Assembly: GCF_010384365.1 (NCBI RefSeq)
Contig: NZ_CP048397.1
Location: forward strand, 2,232,001 to 2,296,000
DNA from: Streptomyces sp. S4.7
GTDB lineage: Bacteria; Actinomycetota; Actinomycetes; Streptomycetales; Streptomycetaceae
DNA: 64,000 nucleotides
Direction: 5' to 3'
Below, piece after piece: positions 39,158 through 48,945 of the stretch. Numbering within the stretch: position 1 is the first letter of the stretch; each line of letters begins with the position of its first letter. A program made the position numbers and the translations under genes. The notes beneath the pieces are model-generated. The model saw only the letters and a list, made by a program, of their open reading frames with translations. It did no database searches and was not told the DNA's origin.

Positions 39158-40102
39158 ATGAGTTACAACCAGCCGGGCCCGTACGGTGGGCAGCCGCCGC
39201 AGGGCCAGCCCGGACCGTACGGACAGCAGCCGCCGCAGGGCCAGCCCGGCTACGGGTACCCGCAGCAGCAGCCGCAGGGTGAGCCCGGGTACGGCTACCC
39301 CCAGCAGGCACCGCAGGGAGTCCCCCAGCAGGGTTACGGCCAGCCCCAGCAGCCGGGCCCGTACGGCCAGCCGCAGCAGCCCCCGTACGGCGGCGCACCT
39401 GGGTTCCCGCCGTCGCAGGGCGCGCCGAAGAAGAAGACGGGCCTGATCATCGGCGCGGTCGTCGTGGCACTCGTGGTGATCGGTGGTGGGGCGTACTTCC
39501 TGGTGGGCGGAGGCAGCAGCGATGTCGCCGACGACGGCCCGCACAAGCTGATCACGCCGGCGACGGTGATCGGCGGCGAGTACAAGAAGGGTGAGGGCGA
39601 GGGCGACGCCGGTGGCATGACCAAGGACGACCTCAGGAACGCCGAGAAGTGGGGGGTGACCAACCCCAAGGACGTCAGCGCCGCTTACGAGGCAGGCTCG
39701 GAGGACAACCCGCTGGCCCAGAAGCTGATCCAGTTCGGTGGCGTCTACGGCGAGGTCGACGACCCGGAGAAGGCCGTGGACGCGATGTTCAACTACCTCA
39801 AGTCGGAGGCCGCCAAGGAAGAAGGCGGTGACACTCCCACATTCGAGGGAGACGCCGAGTCCTTCGAGCCCGCCGGTCTCGACGGCGCCATCCTGAAGTG
39901 CCAGTCGGGCAAGATGACGCTGCCCGAGGGCGAAGGTCCGTCCGAGATGAACTTCCCGATCTGCATCTGGGGCGACCACAGCACCCTGGGCTTCACCATG
40001 CCGATCGACATGGCCACCGCGCTCACGGGCAAGGGCGGCTCGCTCGACGATGCCGCGGCCACAACCGCCAAGCTGCGCAACGACGTTCGCGTCAAGCTCT
40101 GA
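39158..40102 (+). CDS. Pro/Gln/Gly-rich single-pass membrane protein
   Basis: The protein has 314 residues. GGAGG lies about 13 nt before the ATG at 39158. Residues 1-95 are a Pro/Gln/Gly/Tyr repeat (units like PPQGQPGPYGQ and PQGEPGYGYPQQ). KKKTG precedes one transmembrane helix (LIIGAVVVALVVIGGGAYFLV), so the N-terminus is predicted inside. The external domain of about 190 residues contains two Cys (ILKCQSG, FPICIWG) that could form a disulfide. Many Streptomyces proteins share this layout; function is unknown. The only plus-strand gene in this block, it is flanked by valS and clpX. Confidence 0.85.
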   Translation: MSYNQPGPYGGQPPQGQPGPYGQQPPQGQPGYGYPQQQPQGEPGYGYPQQAPQGVPQQGYGQPQQPGPYGQPQQPPYGGAPGFPPSQGAPKKKTGLIIGAVVVALVVIGGGAYFLVGGGSSDVADDGPHKLITPATVIGGEYKKGEGEGDAGGMTKDDLRNAEKWGVTNPKDVSAAYEAGSEDNPLAQKLIQFGGVYGEVDDPEKAVDAMFNYLKSEAAKEEGGDTPTFEGDAESFEPAGLDGAILKCQSGKMTLPEGEGPSEMNFPICIWGDHSTLGFTMPIDMATALTGKGGSLDDAAATTAKLRNDVRVKL

Positions 40103-40115
40103 CGAACCCGCTCGA

Positions 40116-40166
40116 CACGAAGAGGGGCGCCCGGCCGGTTGAACCGGCTGGGCGCCCCTCTTCGTG
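40116..40166. terminator. Long bidirectional terminator
   Basis: The 17-bp arms CACGAAGAGGGGCGCCC / GGGCGCCCCTCTTCGTG enclose a second stem (CCGGTT / AACCGG). It lies between the convergent membrane-protein and clpX genes. Confidence 0.88.
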
Positions 40167-40180
40167 TCACTCGCTCTCGG

Positions 40181-41473
<1,293 letters not shown>

Positions 41474-41565
41474 GAGGTGCTTCCCCTTCGCCTGGGAGCA
41501 GCCTTGTTCAGCGGCTCCTGTGCCTCATACCCGACGGTACCTTGCCTGGCCCCCCGTTCGGGCCC

Positions 41566-41615
41566 CCCTTGGCGCGGTTCAGGTGTACGTGCGACCACCC
41601 GGGCCGCGCCAAGGG
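41566..41615 (-). terminator. Hairpin between clpP2 and clpX
   Basis: Perfect 12-bp arms CCCTTGGCGCGG / CCGCGCCAAGGG enclose a 26-nt loop, directly after the clpP2 stop. It could end the clpP1-clpP2 transcript or attenuate readthrough into clpX. Confidence 0.65.
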
Positions 41616-41626
41616 CACCGGACGGG

Positions 41627-42310
41627 TCAGGCCGCTGCCGCCGCCGTGGTCTTACGGGTCGAGACGATCTGGTCGACCAGACCGTACGCCAGTGCGTCCT
41701 CGGCGGTCAGGATCTTGTCGCGCTCGATGTCGTCGCGGACCTTCTCGATCGGCGTCGTCGAGTGCTTGGCCAGCATCTCCTCGAGCTGCGCGCGCATGCG
41801 CAGGATCTCGTTGGCCGCGATCTCCAGGTCGGAGAGCTGCTCGCGGCCGGTCTGGCTGGACGGCTGGTGGATCAGGACGCGCGCGTTCGGCAGGGCCAGG
41901 CGCTTGCCCGCCGTGCCGGCCGCGAGCAGGACCGCCGCCGCGGAGGCGGCCTGTCCCATGCAGACCGTCTGGATGTCCGGCTTCACGAACTGCATCGTGT
42001 CGTAGATGGCCGTGAGGGCCGTCATCGAGCCGCCGGGGCTGTTGATGTAGATCGAGATGTCACGGTCGGGGTCCATGGACTCCAGGCACAGCAGCTGCGC
42101 CATGACGTCGTTGGCCGACGCGTCGTCGATCTGGACACCGAGGAAGATCACGCGCTCCTCGAACAGCTTCGCGTACGGGTCGTACTCGCGCACGCCCTGC
42201 GACGTGCGCTCCACGAAGCGCGGGATGACATAGCGGTTGTCCACCTGAGGGCCGGTGTAGAGGCCGCTCGGGGAGGCGCCGGGGTAGTTGTTCATATGGG
42301 TGTTCACCAT
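41627..42310 (-). CDS. clpP2: ClpP protease subunit 2
   Basis: The protein has 227 residues. The nucleophile Ser is in [13 protein letters not shown], the His in VLIHQPSS, and the Asp follows in the C-terminal part. The N-terminus ([15 protein letters not shown]) is longer than in ClpP1. The C-terminus ends in an alanine run. Actinobacterial ClpP1 and ClpP2 form mixed barrels. It is co-transcribed with clpP1, 53 bp upstream. Confidence 0.95.
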   Translation of the reverse strand: MVNTHMNNYPGASPSGLYTGPQVDNRYVIPRFVERTSQGVREYDPYAKLFEERVIFLGVQIDDASANDVMAQLLCLESMDPDRDISIYINSPGGSMTALTAIYDTMQFVKPDIQTVCMGQAASAAAVLLAAGTAGKRLALPNARVLIHQPSSQTGREQLSDLEIAANEILRMRAQLEEMLAKHSTTPIEKVRDDIERDKILTAEDALAYGLVDQIVSTRKTTAAAAA

Positions 42311-42363
42311 CCTGGTGGCGTTCGATGGGCTGACGTGGCCGGTCCGGGGCGGGACTCTCGCCC

Positions 42364-42981
42364 TCAGGCGCCGGTGCCGCCGCCGCCCGGAACACCCGAA
42401 GCAGCGGAGATGATCTCGTCGATGATGCCGTAGGACACGGCTTCCTCGGCGGTGAACCAGCGGTCGCGGTCACCGTCGCGGATGATGGTCTCCTCGGTCT
42501 GACCCGTGTGGCGGGCGGTGATCTCGGCCATGCGCTTCTTCGTACGCAGGAGCTGCTCGGCCTGGATCTTGATGTCGGAGGCGGTGCCGCCGAGGCCCGC
42601 GGAGCCCTGGTGCATGAGGATGTCGGTGTTGGGCAGCGCGAAGCGCTTGCCGGCGGTGCCGCCGGTCAGCAGGAACTGGCCCATGGAGGCCGCCATGCCC
42701 ATGCCGATGGTCACCACGTCGTTCGGGATGTACTGCATGGTGTCGTAGACCGCCATGCCCGCCGTGACGGAACCACCGGGGCTGTTGATGTAGAGGTAGA
42801 TGTCCTTCTCGGGCTCGGCCGCGAGGAGAAGGAGCTGCGCGGTGATCTTGTTGGCGATGTCGTCGTCGACCTGCTGGCCGAGGAAGATGATCCGCTCACC
42901 GAGCAGTCGGCTGTAGACCTGGTCGCCGAGGCCACCACCGAGGGACGGCTCACCGGCGGCGAAAGGCATCAGATTCGTCAC
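42364..42981 (-). CDS. clpP1: ClpP protease subunit 1
   Basis: The protein has 205 residues from a GTG preceded by AGGTGG. The nucleophile Ser is in [13 protein letters not shown] and the catalytic His in ILMHQGSAG. The C-terminus ends in a Gly-rich tail. It is the first gene of the clpP1-clpP2 operon and lies behind a ClgR-type box and a TAGGGT -10. Confidence 0.96.
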   Translation of the reverse strand: MTNLMPFAAGEPSLGGGLGDQVYSRLLGERIIFLGQQVDDDIANKITAQLLLLAAEPEKDIYLYINSPGGSVTAGMAVYDTMQYIPNDVVTIGMGMAASMGQFLLTGGTAGKRFALPNTDILMHQGSAGLGGTASDIKIQAEQLLRTKKRMAEITARHTGQTEETIIRDGDRDRWFTAEEAVSYGIIDEIISAASGVPGGGGTGA

Positions 42982-43071
42982 GTATCCACCTGCTCGTCTC
43001 TGACGGCTCCGGCCGTCTCAGCGTCTTTCGTTCCGGGGGACGGGGGTAGACCCCAGCCCTCGTATTCATGG

Positions 43072-43077
43072 ACCCTA
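43072..43077 (-). promoter_or_regulatory. Predicted -10 of clpP1-clpP2
   Basis: TAGGGT on the minus strand lies about 90 nt before the clpP1 start. No good -35 is found at 17-18 bp, as expected for an activator-dependent promoter. Confidence 0.5.
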
Positions 43078-43115
43078 ACGCGCTGGTCGGCGGGCGCCAT
43101 CCCGCTTCCTGGGCT

Positions 43116-43129
43116 GTTCGCTGGCAGCG
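43116..43129. promoter_or_regulatory. ClgR-type operator upstream of clpP1
   Basis: GTTCGC, five bases, then GCG matches the motif described, as I recall, for the Streptomyces Clp activator ClgR. The flanks extend it to an imperfect palindrome (GTTCGCT / AGCGCAA). It is centred roughly 55 bp upstream of the start point implied by the -10 at 43077-43072, a normal activator position. Confidence 0.65.
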
Positions 43130-43158
43130 CAAGGTAGTTGGGTCGTCGCAGGGGCGGG

Positions 43159-43222
43159 GCACGGCCTCGGGGGCCGTGCGGGGAACGGCGCGGGCCCCGG
43201 GCGCGCGTCGCGTCCCGGGGCC
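43159..43222 (-). terminator. Tandem hairpins after tig
   Basis: Two consecutive stems follow the tig stop: GGCCCCGGG / CCCGGGGCC (43193-43222) and GCACGGCC / GGCCGTGC with a TCGGG loop (43159-43179). Together they isolate tig from the clpP operon. Confidence 0.7.
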
Positions 43223-43246
43223 CGGCGATCCGTCGAGCGGGGGCGC

Positions 43247-44683
43247 TCAGCCCTCGTTCTTCGACTCGGCCTTGTCGTCGGCCTTGTCGTCCGCCGCGGC
43301 TTCCGCGGGGGCGGTGGCCTCGTCGGAGGACGCCTCGACCGCGTCGACGGTCTCGGCGGTCGCGTCCTCCTCGTCGTCCTCCAGGTCCACGACCTCACCG
43401 TTGGTGTCGGTGACCTTCGCGGACTCGACCACCACGGCGAGCGCCTTGCCGCGGGCGACCTCGCCGACGAGCATCGGCACCTGGCCGCCTTCGACGACGG
43501 CCTGGGCGAACTGGTCGGGCGACATGCCGGAGGACTGCGCGCGGCGCATGAGGTGCTCGGTGAGCTCCTCCTGGTTCACGTTCAGCTTCTCCTTGTTGAC
43601 CAGCTCGTCGAGGATGAACTGGGTCTTGATGCCCTTGACCGCCTGCTCCTTGGTCTCCTCGTCGAACTCCTCCTCCGTCTTGCCCTGGATCTCCAGGTAC
43701 TTCGGGAGGTCGAGGCCCATCTGACCGAGCTGGTGGTGCTCCAGGTTGTGCTTACGGGTCTTGATCTCGTCCTCGAGGAGCTTCTCGGGGATCGGCACCT
43801 CGGCCAGCTTCAGCAGCTCGTCGAGGACGCGCTCCTGGGCCTGGGTGGCCTGGTCGTACTGCTTCATGCTGCCGAGGCGCTTGCGGCTGTCGGCCTTCAG
43901 CTCGTCGAGGGTGTCGAACTCGCTCGCCATCTGCGCGAACTCGTCGTCCAGGTCGGGCAGCTCGCGGGAGGCGACCTGGGTGACCTTGACGGAGACCTCG
44001 GCGTCCTTGCCCTCGGCGGTGCCGCCCTTCAGCTGGGAGGTGAAGGTGGCCTCGCCGCCGGCCTCCAGGCCGGTCACGGCCTCGTCGATGCCTTCGAGCA
44101 GCTCGCCGGAGCCGATGGTGTACTGCACGTCGCTCGCGACGCCGTCCTCCAGGACCTCGCCGTCGACCTTGGCCTCCAGGTCGATCGTCACGACGTCGCC
44201 GTCGGCGGCGGCGCGCTCCACGGGGTTGGTGGAGGCGAAGCGCTCGCGAAGCTCGTCGACGGACTTGTCGACGTCCTCGTCGGACACCTCGACCGCGTCG
44301 ACGGTGACCTCGATACCGGAGTAGTCCGGGATCTCGATGACGGGGCGGATGTCGACCTCGGCGGTGAACGACAGCAGCTCGCCGTCCTTCAGCTCCTTGA
44401 TGTCGACCTCGGGCTGCCCGAGGACATTGAGCTCACCCTCGTTGACGGCCTCCGTGTAGAACTTCGGAAGGGCGTCGTTGACGGCCTCCTCCAGCACAGC
44501 TCCACGGCCGAACCGCTGGTCGATGACGCGGGCCGGGATCTTGCCCTTACGGAAGCCCTTCACCGTGACCTGGTCGTTGATCTTCTTGTACGCCGCGTCG
44601 AGGCTGTCCTTGAGCTCCTCGAAGGGCACCTCGACAGTGAGCCGAACCCGGGTCGGGTTCAGGGTCTCCACGGCGCTCTTCAC
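43247..44683 (-). CDS. tig: Trigger factor chaperone
   Basis: The protein has 478 residues. The N-terminal ribosome-binding domain includes the signature GFRKGKIP near residue 44. A central FKBP-type PPIase domain ([30 protein letters not shown]) and the C-terminal helical arms follow. The tail beyond about residue 435 is acidic and Ala-rich. It binds nascent chains at the exit tunnel. Its start lies about 180 bp from tRNA-Pro; TACTAT at 44807-44802 is a possible -10. Confidence 0.97.
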   Translation of the reverse strand: MKSAVETLNPTRVRLTVEVPFEELKDSLDAAYKKINDQVTVKGFRKGKIPARVIDQRFGRGAVLEEAVNDALPKFYTEAVNEGELNVLGQPEVDIKELKDGELLSFTAEVDIRPVIEIPDYSGIEVTVDAVEVSDEDVDKSVDELRERFASTNPVERAAADGDVVTIDLEAKVDGEVLEDGVASDVQYTIGSGELLEGIDEAVTGLEAGGEATFTSQLKGGTAEGKDAEVSVKVTQVASRELPDLDDEFAQMASEFDTLDELKADSRKRLGSMKQYDQATQAQERVLDELLKLAEVPIPEKLLEDEIKTRKHNLEHHQLGQMGLDLPKYLEIQGKTEEEFDEETKEQAVKGIKTQFILDELVNKEKLNVNQEELTEHLMRRAQSSGMSPDQFAQAVVEGGQVPMLVGEVARGKALAVVVESAKVTDTNGEVVDLEDDEEDATAETVDAVEASSDEATAPAEAAADDKADDKAESKNEG

Positions 44684-44860
44684 GGTTCGGTCTCCTTGGT
44701 GGCTGATTCTGGGGTCTGCCGTGCCCGCCGTGACTCCGGCGGACCAGCGGATTCGGCCCGGTTCTTCACAGTCTCTTCAGACACACGGGCACGCAGCTTG
44801 CATAGTAGCCGCAAGCAGGATGAGGCCCACAACGCGATCACGAACAGTCACGTGGACAGA

Positions 44861-44937
44861 TGGTCGGGGTGGCCGGATTCGAACCGACGACCTTCCGCTC
44901 CCAAAGCGGACGCGCTACCAAGCTGCGCCACACCCCG
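44861..44937 (-). tRNA. tRNA-Pro (anticodon UGG)
   Basis: The gene has 77 nt with CCA encoded. Acceptor stem CGGGGTG / CACCCCG, anticodon stem TCCGC / GCGGA with loop TTTGGGA (anticodon TGG), T-loop GGTTCGAATCC. All arms pair. Confidence 0.96.
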
Positions 44938-45084
44938 CCGGTGCGACACGTAGGGTACATGCCCGCGAGCGGTACGCCGGACGTATTAAGTGGAGCGGCG
45001 GCGAGGGAGGAAGCGGTGTGCGCCGGAGGCCACGGACCCGCTACGATGTTTCCCGTGCCACGGTCCTTGTGACCTGCGGCGCGT

Positions 45085-45158
45085 GCGGGCGTAGCTCAAT
45101 GGTAGAGCCCTAGTCTTCCAAACTAGCTACGCGGGTTCGATTCCCGTCGCCCGCTCCA
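45085..45158 (+). tRNA. tRNA-Gly (anticodon UCC)
   Basis: The gene has 74 nt with CCA encoded. Acceptor stem GCGGGCG / CGCCCGC, anticodon stem CTAGT / ACTAG with anticodon TCC, T-loop GGTTCGATTCC. TACGAT at 45042-45047 could be its -10. It diverges from tRNA-Pro. Confidence 0.96.
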
Positions 45159-45165
45159 CACGACT

Positions 45166-45205
45166 CAGGGCCAGGTCGGAGAGTGATTCTCCGGTACTGG
45201 CCCTG
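45166..45205. terminator. Terminator downstream of tRNA-Gly
   Basis: CAGGGCCAG and CTGGCCCTG pair perfectly, with an inner GGAGA / TCTCC stem, starting 8 nt after the tRNA 3' end. It could also serve the convergent 64-residue protein gene. Confidence 0.8.
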
Positions 45206-45262
45206 ACGCGTTGTCGGGTGGTTGCCGGGCCGCCCGGGGTGGAGTCCGGTCCGGTCGGGTCG

Positions 45263-45457
45263 CTAGAAGTTGATCTGGTTGATCGTCTCGGCTATCGAGT
45301 TCATGAACCTGTTCACCGACGGCGCCATGTCCGTGGACGCCAGGAAGAAGCCGAACAGGATCGCGACCACGGCGGGGCCGCCCTTCAGGGAGCCGCCGCG
45401 GATCAGAACCACGAGGACGATCGCCAACAGCAGCACCACAGACAGTGAAATGGCCAC
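45263..45457 (-). CDS. Small conserved-looking membrane protein
   Basis: The protein has 64 residues from a GTG. Two hydrophobic helices (AISLSVVLLLAIVLVVLI and PAVVAILFGFFLAS) are separated by a short basic turn. An amphipathic C-terminal segment follows (VNRFMNSIAETINQINF). The composition is coherent and the frame is short but clean, unlike the antisense shadows. GAGGGTG upstream is a weak ribosome-binding site. Function unknown; two-helix hairpins of this kind are often membrane-complex subunits. Confidence 0.72.
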   Translation of the reverse strand: MAISLSVVLLLAIVLVVLIRGGSLKGGPAVVAILFGFFLASTDMAPSVNRFMNSIAETINQINF

Positions 45458-45880
45458 AACTGATCACACCCTCGGTCGGTCCGCCTTGCCGGCCGCGGGA
45501 GCTCACGGCCTCGCACTCATCCCGCTGCCTCCATCGTGCCACCAACCGCCCCTCAGGTGTTGGTCCGTGACGAATCATCGAGGTAAGGATCACGCCAATC
45601 GGCCGACGGGTGTGCCGGGCGGGCGACCGGATCCGCCCAGGGACGGGCGGATGAATACGGACGTCAATTCGACAATGCGGCGCGATCATTCCCCCGGCAC
45701 TCACAGCTCCTTCACAGGAAACCGCGAGGTCATCTCACGGCGCTTCGCCCAGTGAATTCACCCGGAGTCACATCGAGGCCAAAACCCTGATGATATGCCC
45801 CATTTAAGGGGGATTAACAGGGGCATTTCTACCGGTGGGCGACTCTTTCGGTTCCGAACACCCCCACTTGCGCCGGAGGT
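45458..45880. other. Gene-free region upstream of the second acyltransferase
   Basis: About 420 bp between divergent genes. It includes AT-richer patches (about 45660-45830) unusual for this genome and should hold the promoter of the 64-residue protein gene. I find no further gene, RNA or strong hairpin. Confidence 0.4.
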
Positions 45881-45910
45881 TTTACTCAACGCATTGTGCG
45901 GAGCTAGGGT
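45881..45910 (+). promoter_or_regulatory. Predicted leaderless promoter of the second acyltransferase
   Basis: TTTACT (45881-45886) and TAGGGT (45905-45910) are 18 bp apart, and the ATG follows 7 nt later. The same TAGGGT and spacing are found before the paralogue at 8411. Confidence 0.6.
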
Positions 45911-45917
45911 TAATCAG

Positions 45918-47117
45918 ATGTCCCACGCTCCGCACGGATATGAGAGGGCCCGACTCCCCCGCACGCGGGAGTTGGATCCCGTCCCCCCGACAGCGCAGAC
46001 CACATCGGCCACTGTGGCCGAAACCCCTGTACGGACCCCTCAGGATTCCGCGAAGTCGACGCCCCCCACGGCCAAGACGTCCACGAAGCGAGACGCGTTC
46101 TTCGACAACGCGAAGTACCTGGCCATCGTGCTGGTGGCGATCGGCCACGCCTGGGAGCCGGTCATGGAGGGCAGCCGGGCGACGAAGGCGCTCTACATGG
46201 TCGTCTACTCGTTCCACATGCCGGCCTTCATCATCATCTCCGGCTACTTCTCCAGAAGTTACACCGGCCGCCCGCACCAGATCAGACGTCTGCTGACCGG
46301 GATCGCCGTCCCCTACATCGTCTTCGAGGTGGCCTACTCGCTGTTCAAGCGGGTCACGAACGACCCCGGCCACCCGATCAGTCTGCTCGACCCCTGGTAT
46401 CTCACCTGGTTCCTGGCCGCGTTGTTCATCTGGCGGCTGACCACCCCCATCTGGCTGACGCTGCGCCATCCCCTGCCGGTCGCCCTCGGTATCGCCGCGC
46501 TCGCCTCCTTCACGCCGAACATCGGCGAGGACCTCAACCTCCAGCGCGTACTGCAGTTCCTGCCGCTCTTCGTCCTGGGGCTCGTCCTCAAGCCCGAGCA
46601 CTTCCAGCTGGTCCGCCGCCGTGAGGTCCGGCTGCTGGCCGTGCCCGTCTTCGCGGGTGCGGTCGTCTTCGCGTACTGGGCGGCCGTCCGGATGGAGAAC
46701 GCGTGGTTCTACCACAACAGCGCGGCGCAGGATCAGGGGGCGCCGTGGTGGATCGGCGTCGTCATGACCTTCGCGCTGTTCGGCAGCTCGGTGGTGCTGA
46801 CGGCCGCGTTCCTGTCCTGGGTACCGCGCCGCAGGATGTGGTTCACGGCGCTCGGCGCCGGCACGATCTGCGGCTATCTGCTGCACGGCTTCCTGGTCAA
46901 GGGAGCGGTGTACAGCGGGATCTTCGACACGAACGTGTGGCTGACCGCACCGGCCGGGCGCGTCTTCCTCACGCTGCTCGCGGGCGTCGCGATGACGCTG
47001 CTGTGCACGCCGCCGGTACGCCGGCTCTTCCGCTTCGCGACGGAGCCGGAGATGAAGTGGGCCTTCCGGCGGGACCCGGCGCAGGACGCGGCGTCACGGG
47101 CGGGGCAGGCCAAGTAG
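45918..47117 (+). CDS. Acyltransferase-3 family integral membrane protein (paralogue of 8411-9499)
   Basis: The protein has 399 residues. A Pro/Thr-rich cytoplasmic N-terminus of about 60 residues is followed by [34 protein letters not shown] and about ten membrane segments. The match to the 8411 protein runs end to end, to LFRFATEPEMKWAFRRD. The frame is open 41 codons upstream of the chosen ATG, but the leaderless -10 falls inside that stretch. Predicted to acetylate a surface sugar. Its 3' end overlaps the convergent HD gene by 24 nt. Confidence 0.85.
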   Translation: MSHAPHGYERARLPRTRELDPVPPTAQTTSATVAETPVRTPQDSAKSTPPTAKTSTKRDAFFDNAKYLAIVLVAIGHAWEPVMEGSRATKALYMVVYSFHMPAFIIISGYFSRSYTGRPHQIRRLLTGIAVPYIVFEVAYSLFKRVTNDPGHPISLLDPWYLTWFLAALFIWRLTTPIWLTLRHPLPVALGIAALASFTPNIGEDLNLQRVLQFLPLFVLGLVLKPEHFQLVRRREVRLLAVPVFAGAVVFAYWAAVRMENAWFYHNSAAQDQGAPWWIGVVMTFALFGSSVVLTAAFLSWVPRRRMWFTALGAGTICGYLLHGFLVKGAVYSGIFDTNVWLTAPAGRVFLTLLAGVAMTLLCTPPVRRLFRFATEPEMKWAFRRDPAQDAASRAGQAK

Positions 47118-47543
47118 CCGCCGTACCTCCGCGTATTTCTCGGTGAGCCTGGTCCGGGTCGCCTCGTCCAGTACGGCGAGGCGGCCCGGATCCGCGTTGT
47201 GCGCCAGGTCCGCCTCCTTGACGAGCAGCGCGCCCGGGGTGGCGAGGATGCGGCGGGTGTAGGCGACGGTGTCCTCGCCCTCGGCCTTCGTCACGGCGAG
47301 GACCATCTCCTTGACCGACGGCGGCAGCGCCGCGGCGTCGAGCCATGCGCGGGACAGCGCGTCGTCCTCGACCGAGTCGTGCAGCCACGCGGCGGCGATC
47401 TGCTCGTCCGAGCCGCCCCGCGCCCTGACCCCGTCGGCGACCGCCCGAAGGTGCTCCGCGTACGGCCGGCCGGCCTTGTCCCGCTGGCCGGCATGCGCCT
47501 CGCGGGCGATGAACTCCACGTCGGCCAGGCTGAGATACGTCAT
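47094..47543 (-). CDS. HD-domain protein
   Basis: The protein has 149 residues from the ATG at 47543, with GGAG 9-10 nt upstream. The metal-binding pattern is visible as a His in PYAEHLRAV, the HD in AWLHDSVEDD and a late Asp in KEADLAHNADP. This order matches small RelA/SpoT-like HD hydrolases. Phosphohydrolase activity is likely; substrate unknown. It is divergent from the antiporter gene across a short AT-rich gap. Confidence 0.82.
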   Translation of the reverse strand: MTYLSLADVEFIAREAHAGQRDKAGRPYAEHLRAVADGVRARGGSDEQIAAAWLHDSVEDDALSRAWLDAAALPPSVKEMVLAVTKAEGEDTVAYTRRILATPGALLVKEADLAHNADPGRLAVLDEATRTRLTEKYAEVRRLLGLPRP

Positions 47544-47633
47544 GTGGCGAACTCCGTAGTCGGTCAAAACTTGCAGAGTAAATCGTTTGGTAAACTAATT
47601 ACTGACGCTTCCTTGACGCGCCTTTGACTCGAT
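47544..47633. promoter_or_regulatory. AT-rich divergent promoter/operator gap
   Basis: This gap is far richer in AT than its flanks. It contains the palindrome GTTTGGTAAAC (47584-47594) and the nearby repeat AGTAAAT. TAAACT and other -10-like hexamers occur on both strands. It probably drives the HD and antiporter genes under shared control. Confidence 0.45.
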
Positions 47634-47647
47634 GGAGGAACGGTCCC

Positions 47648-48907
47648 ATCGGACACGCAGACACGCTCATAGCCATGGGCGGCGCCTTCCTTGCTGCCGC
47701 TCTCCTCGCCCGTCTCGGCAGCCGGATCGAGCTGCCGACGATCCCGCTGTTCATCCTGGCCGGAATCCTGCTCGGCCCGCACACACCCGGCATCGTGCTC
47801 GTCTCCGACCCGCACGAGCTGGAGATGCTCTCGGCCCTCGGCCTCGTACTGCTCCTCTTCTCCCTCGGCCTCGAATTCCATCTGGACGATCTCAAGACGG
47901 GCGGCCGCAAGATGGCCCTCGCCGGCGGCGCCTATCTCGCCCTGAACGTGGGCGCCGGGCTCGGCTTCGGCTTCGCGCTCGGCTGGGGCACCTCCGAGGC
48001 GCTGGTGCTCGCCGGTGTGCTCGGTATCTCCTCGTCCGCGATCGTCACGAAGATCCTGGTCGACCTCGGCCGTATCGGGAATCCGGAGACGAAGCCGATC
48101 CTCGGGATCATCGTCGTCGAGGACATCTTCCTGGCGCTCTACCTGGCCGCGCTCCAGCCGATCCTCTCCGGCGCCGACAGCCTCTCGGCCGCGCTCGCCG
48201 ACGGCGGGAAGGCGTTCGGGTTCCTGCTGCTGCTGGCGCTCGCCGCGCGCTTCGGCAAGAAGGTCATCGGCCGTCTCATCAACACGAAGGACGACGAACT
48301 CCTCGTCATCTCCTTCCTCGGCACCGCGGTCTTCATGGCAGGGGTCTCCGAGTGGTTCGGCGTCGCGGACGCGATCGGCGCGTTCATGGTCGGTCTGATG
48401 CTGGGCAGTACGACTTCCGGCGACCGGATCCGCACGCTCGTCCACCCGCTGCGGGACGCGTTCGGCGCGATCTTCTTCTTCGCCTTCGGGCTGTCCATCA
48501 ATCCGGGCGACCTGCCGATGGTGCTGTGGCCGGTCCTGGCCGCCGTCGCCCTGACGCTGACGATGAACATCGTGGCCGGGCTGGTGGCCGCCCGTATCTA
48601 CCACTTCGGGTCCGGCCCCGCGGCGAACGTCGCGACGACACTGGTCGCACGCGGCGAGTTCGCGCTGATCCTCGCGACGATGGCGGCGGGCGCGGCACTG
48701 GACGCGCGTCTGGCGCCGTTCATCGCCGGCTACGTCCTGATCCTCGCGGTCCTCGGCCCCTTGGCGGCGGCCAAGTCGCACTGGCTGGCACGGGTGCTGC
48801 CGGGCGGCGGGCGCGGCGGCGGCGACGGAGGTGGCGACGGCGGTGGTCCGTCCGGCGACGGCACATCGGACGGTGACCTGACACTGGCGAAGGCCTCGGG
48901 CGCCTGA
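47648..48907 (+). CDS. KefB-type cation/proton antiporter (CPA2 family)
   Basis: The protein has 419 residues and about 12 membrane helices. Features include LPTIPLFILAGILLGPHTPG, SALGLVLLLFSLGLEF, the ion-path motif GISSSAIVTKIL and LVARGEFALILATM. The C-terminus is a Gly/Asp-rich tail without a TrkA-N domain. The start is uncertain: GGAGGA at 47634-47639 is 8 nt before an ATC codon (IGHADTLIA), where homologues normally begin. An in-frame TTG at 47624 lacks a ribosome-binding site, and an ATG at 47675 would cut the first helix. K+ or Na+ export is probable. Confidence 0.85.
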   Translation: MGHADTLIAMGGAFLAAALLARLGSRIELPTIPLFILAGILLGPHTPGIVLVSDPHELEMLSALGLVLLLFSLGLEFHLDDLKTGGRKMALAGGAYLALNVGAGLGFGFALGWGTSEALVLAGVLGISSSAIVTKILVDLGRIGNPETKPILGIIVVEDIFLALYLAALQPILSGADSLSAALADGGKAFGFLLLLALAARFGKKVIGRLINTKDDELLVISFLGTAVFMAGVSEWFGVADAIGAFMVGLMLGSTTSGDRIRTLVHPLRDAFGAIFFFAFGLSINPGDLPMVLWPVLAAVALTLTMNIVAGLVAARIYHFGSGPAANVATTLVARGEFALILATMAAGAALDARLAPFIAGYVLILAVLGPLAAAKSHWLARVLPGGGRGGGDGGGDGGGPSGDGTSDGDLTLAKASGA

Positions 48908-48917
48908 CGCGCGACGC

Positions 48918-48945
48918 AGGGCCGGTGCCGAGGGGTGCCGGCCCT
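48918..48945. terminator. Bidirectional terminator
   Basis: AGGGCCGG / CCGGCCCT pair around a 12-nt loop between the convergent antiporter and phosphatase genes. The hairpin reaches the phosphatase stop codon. Confidence 0.7.

Noticed and set aside
44861..45205. Possible integrative-element attachment site at the paired tRNA genes
   Set aside because: Both tRNAs are complete, flanked by ordinary genes, and no integrase, excisionase gene or duplicated tRNA 3' end is in the window.
45165..45704. A 179-codon minus-strand ORF covering the region of the 64-residue membrane protein
   Set aside because: Arg/Pro/Gly-rich shadow composition; the shorter frame shows two clear membrane helices.
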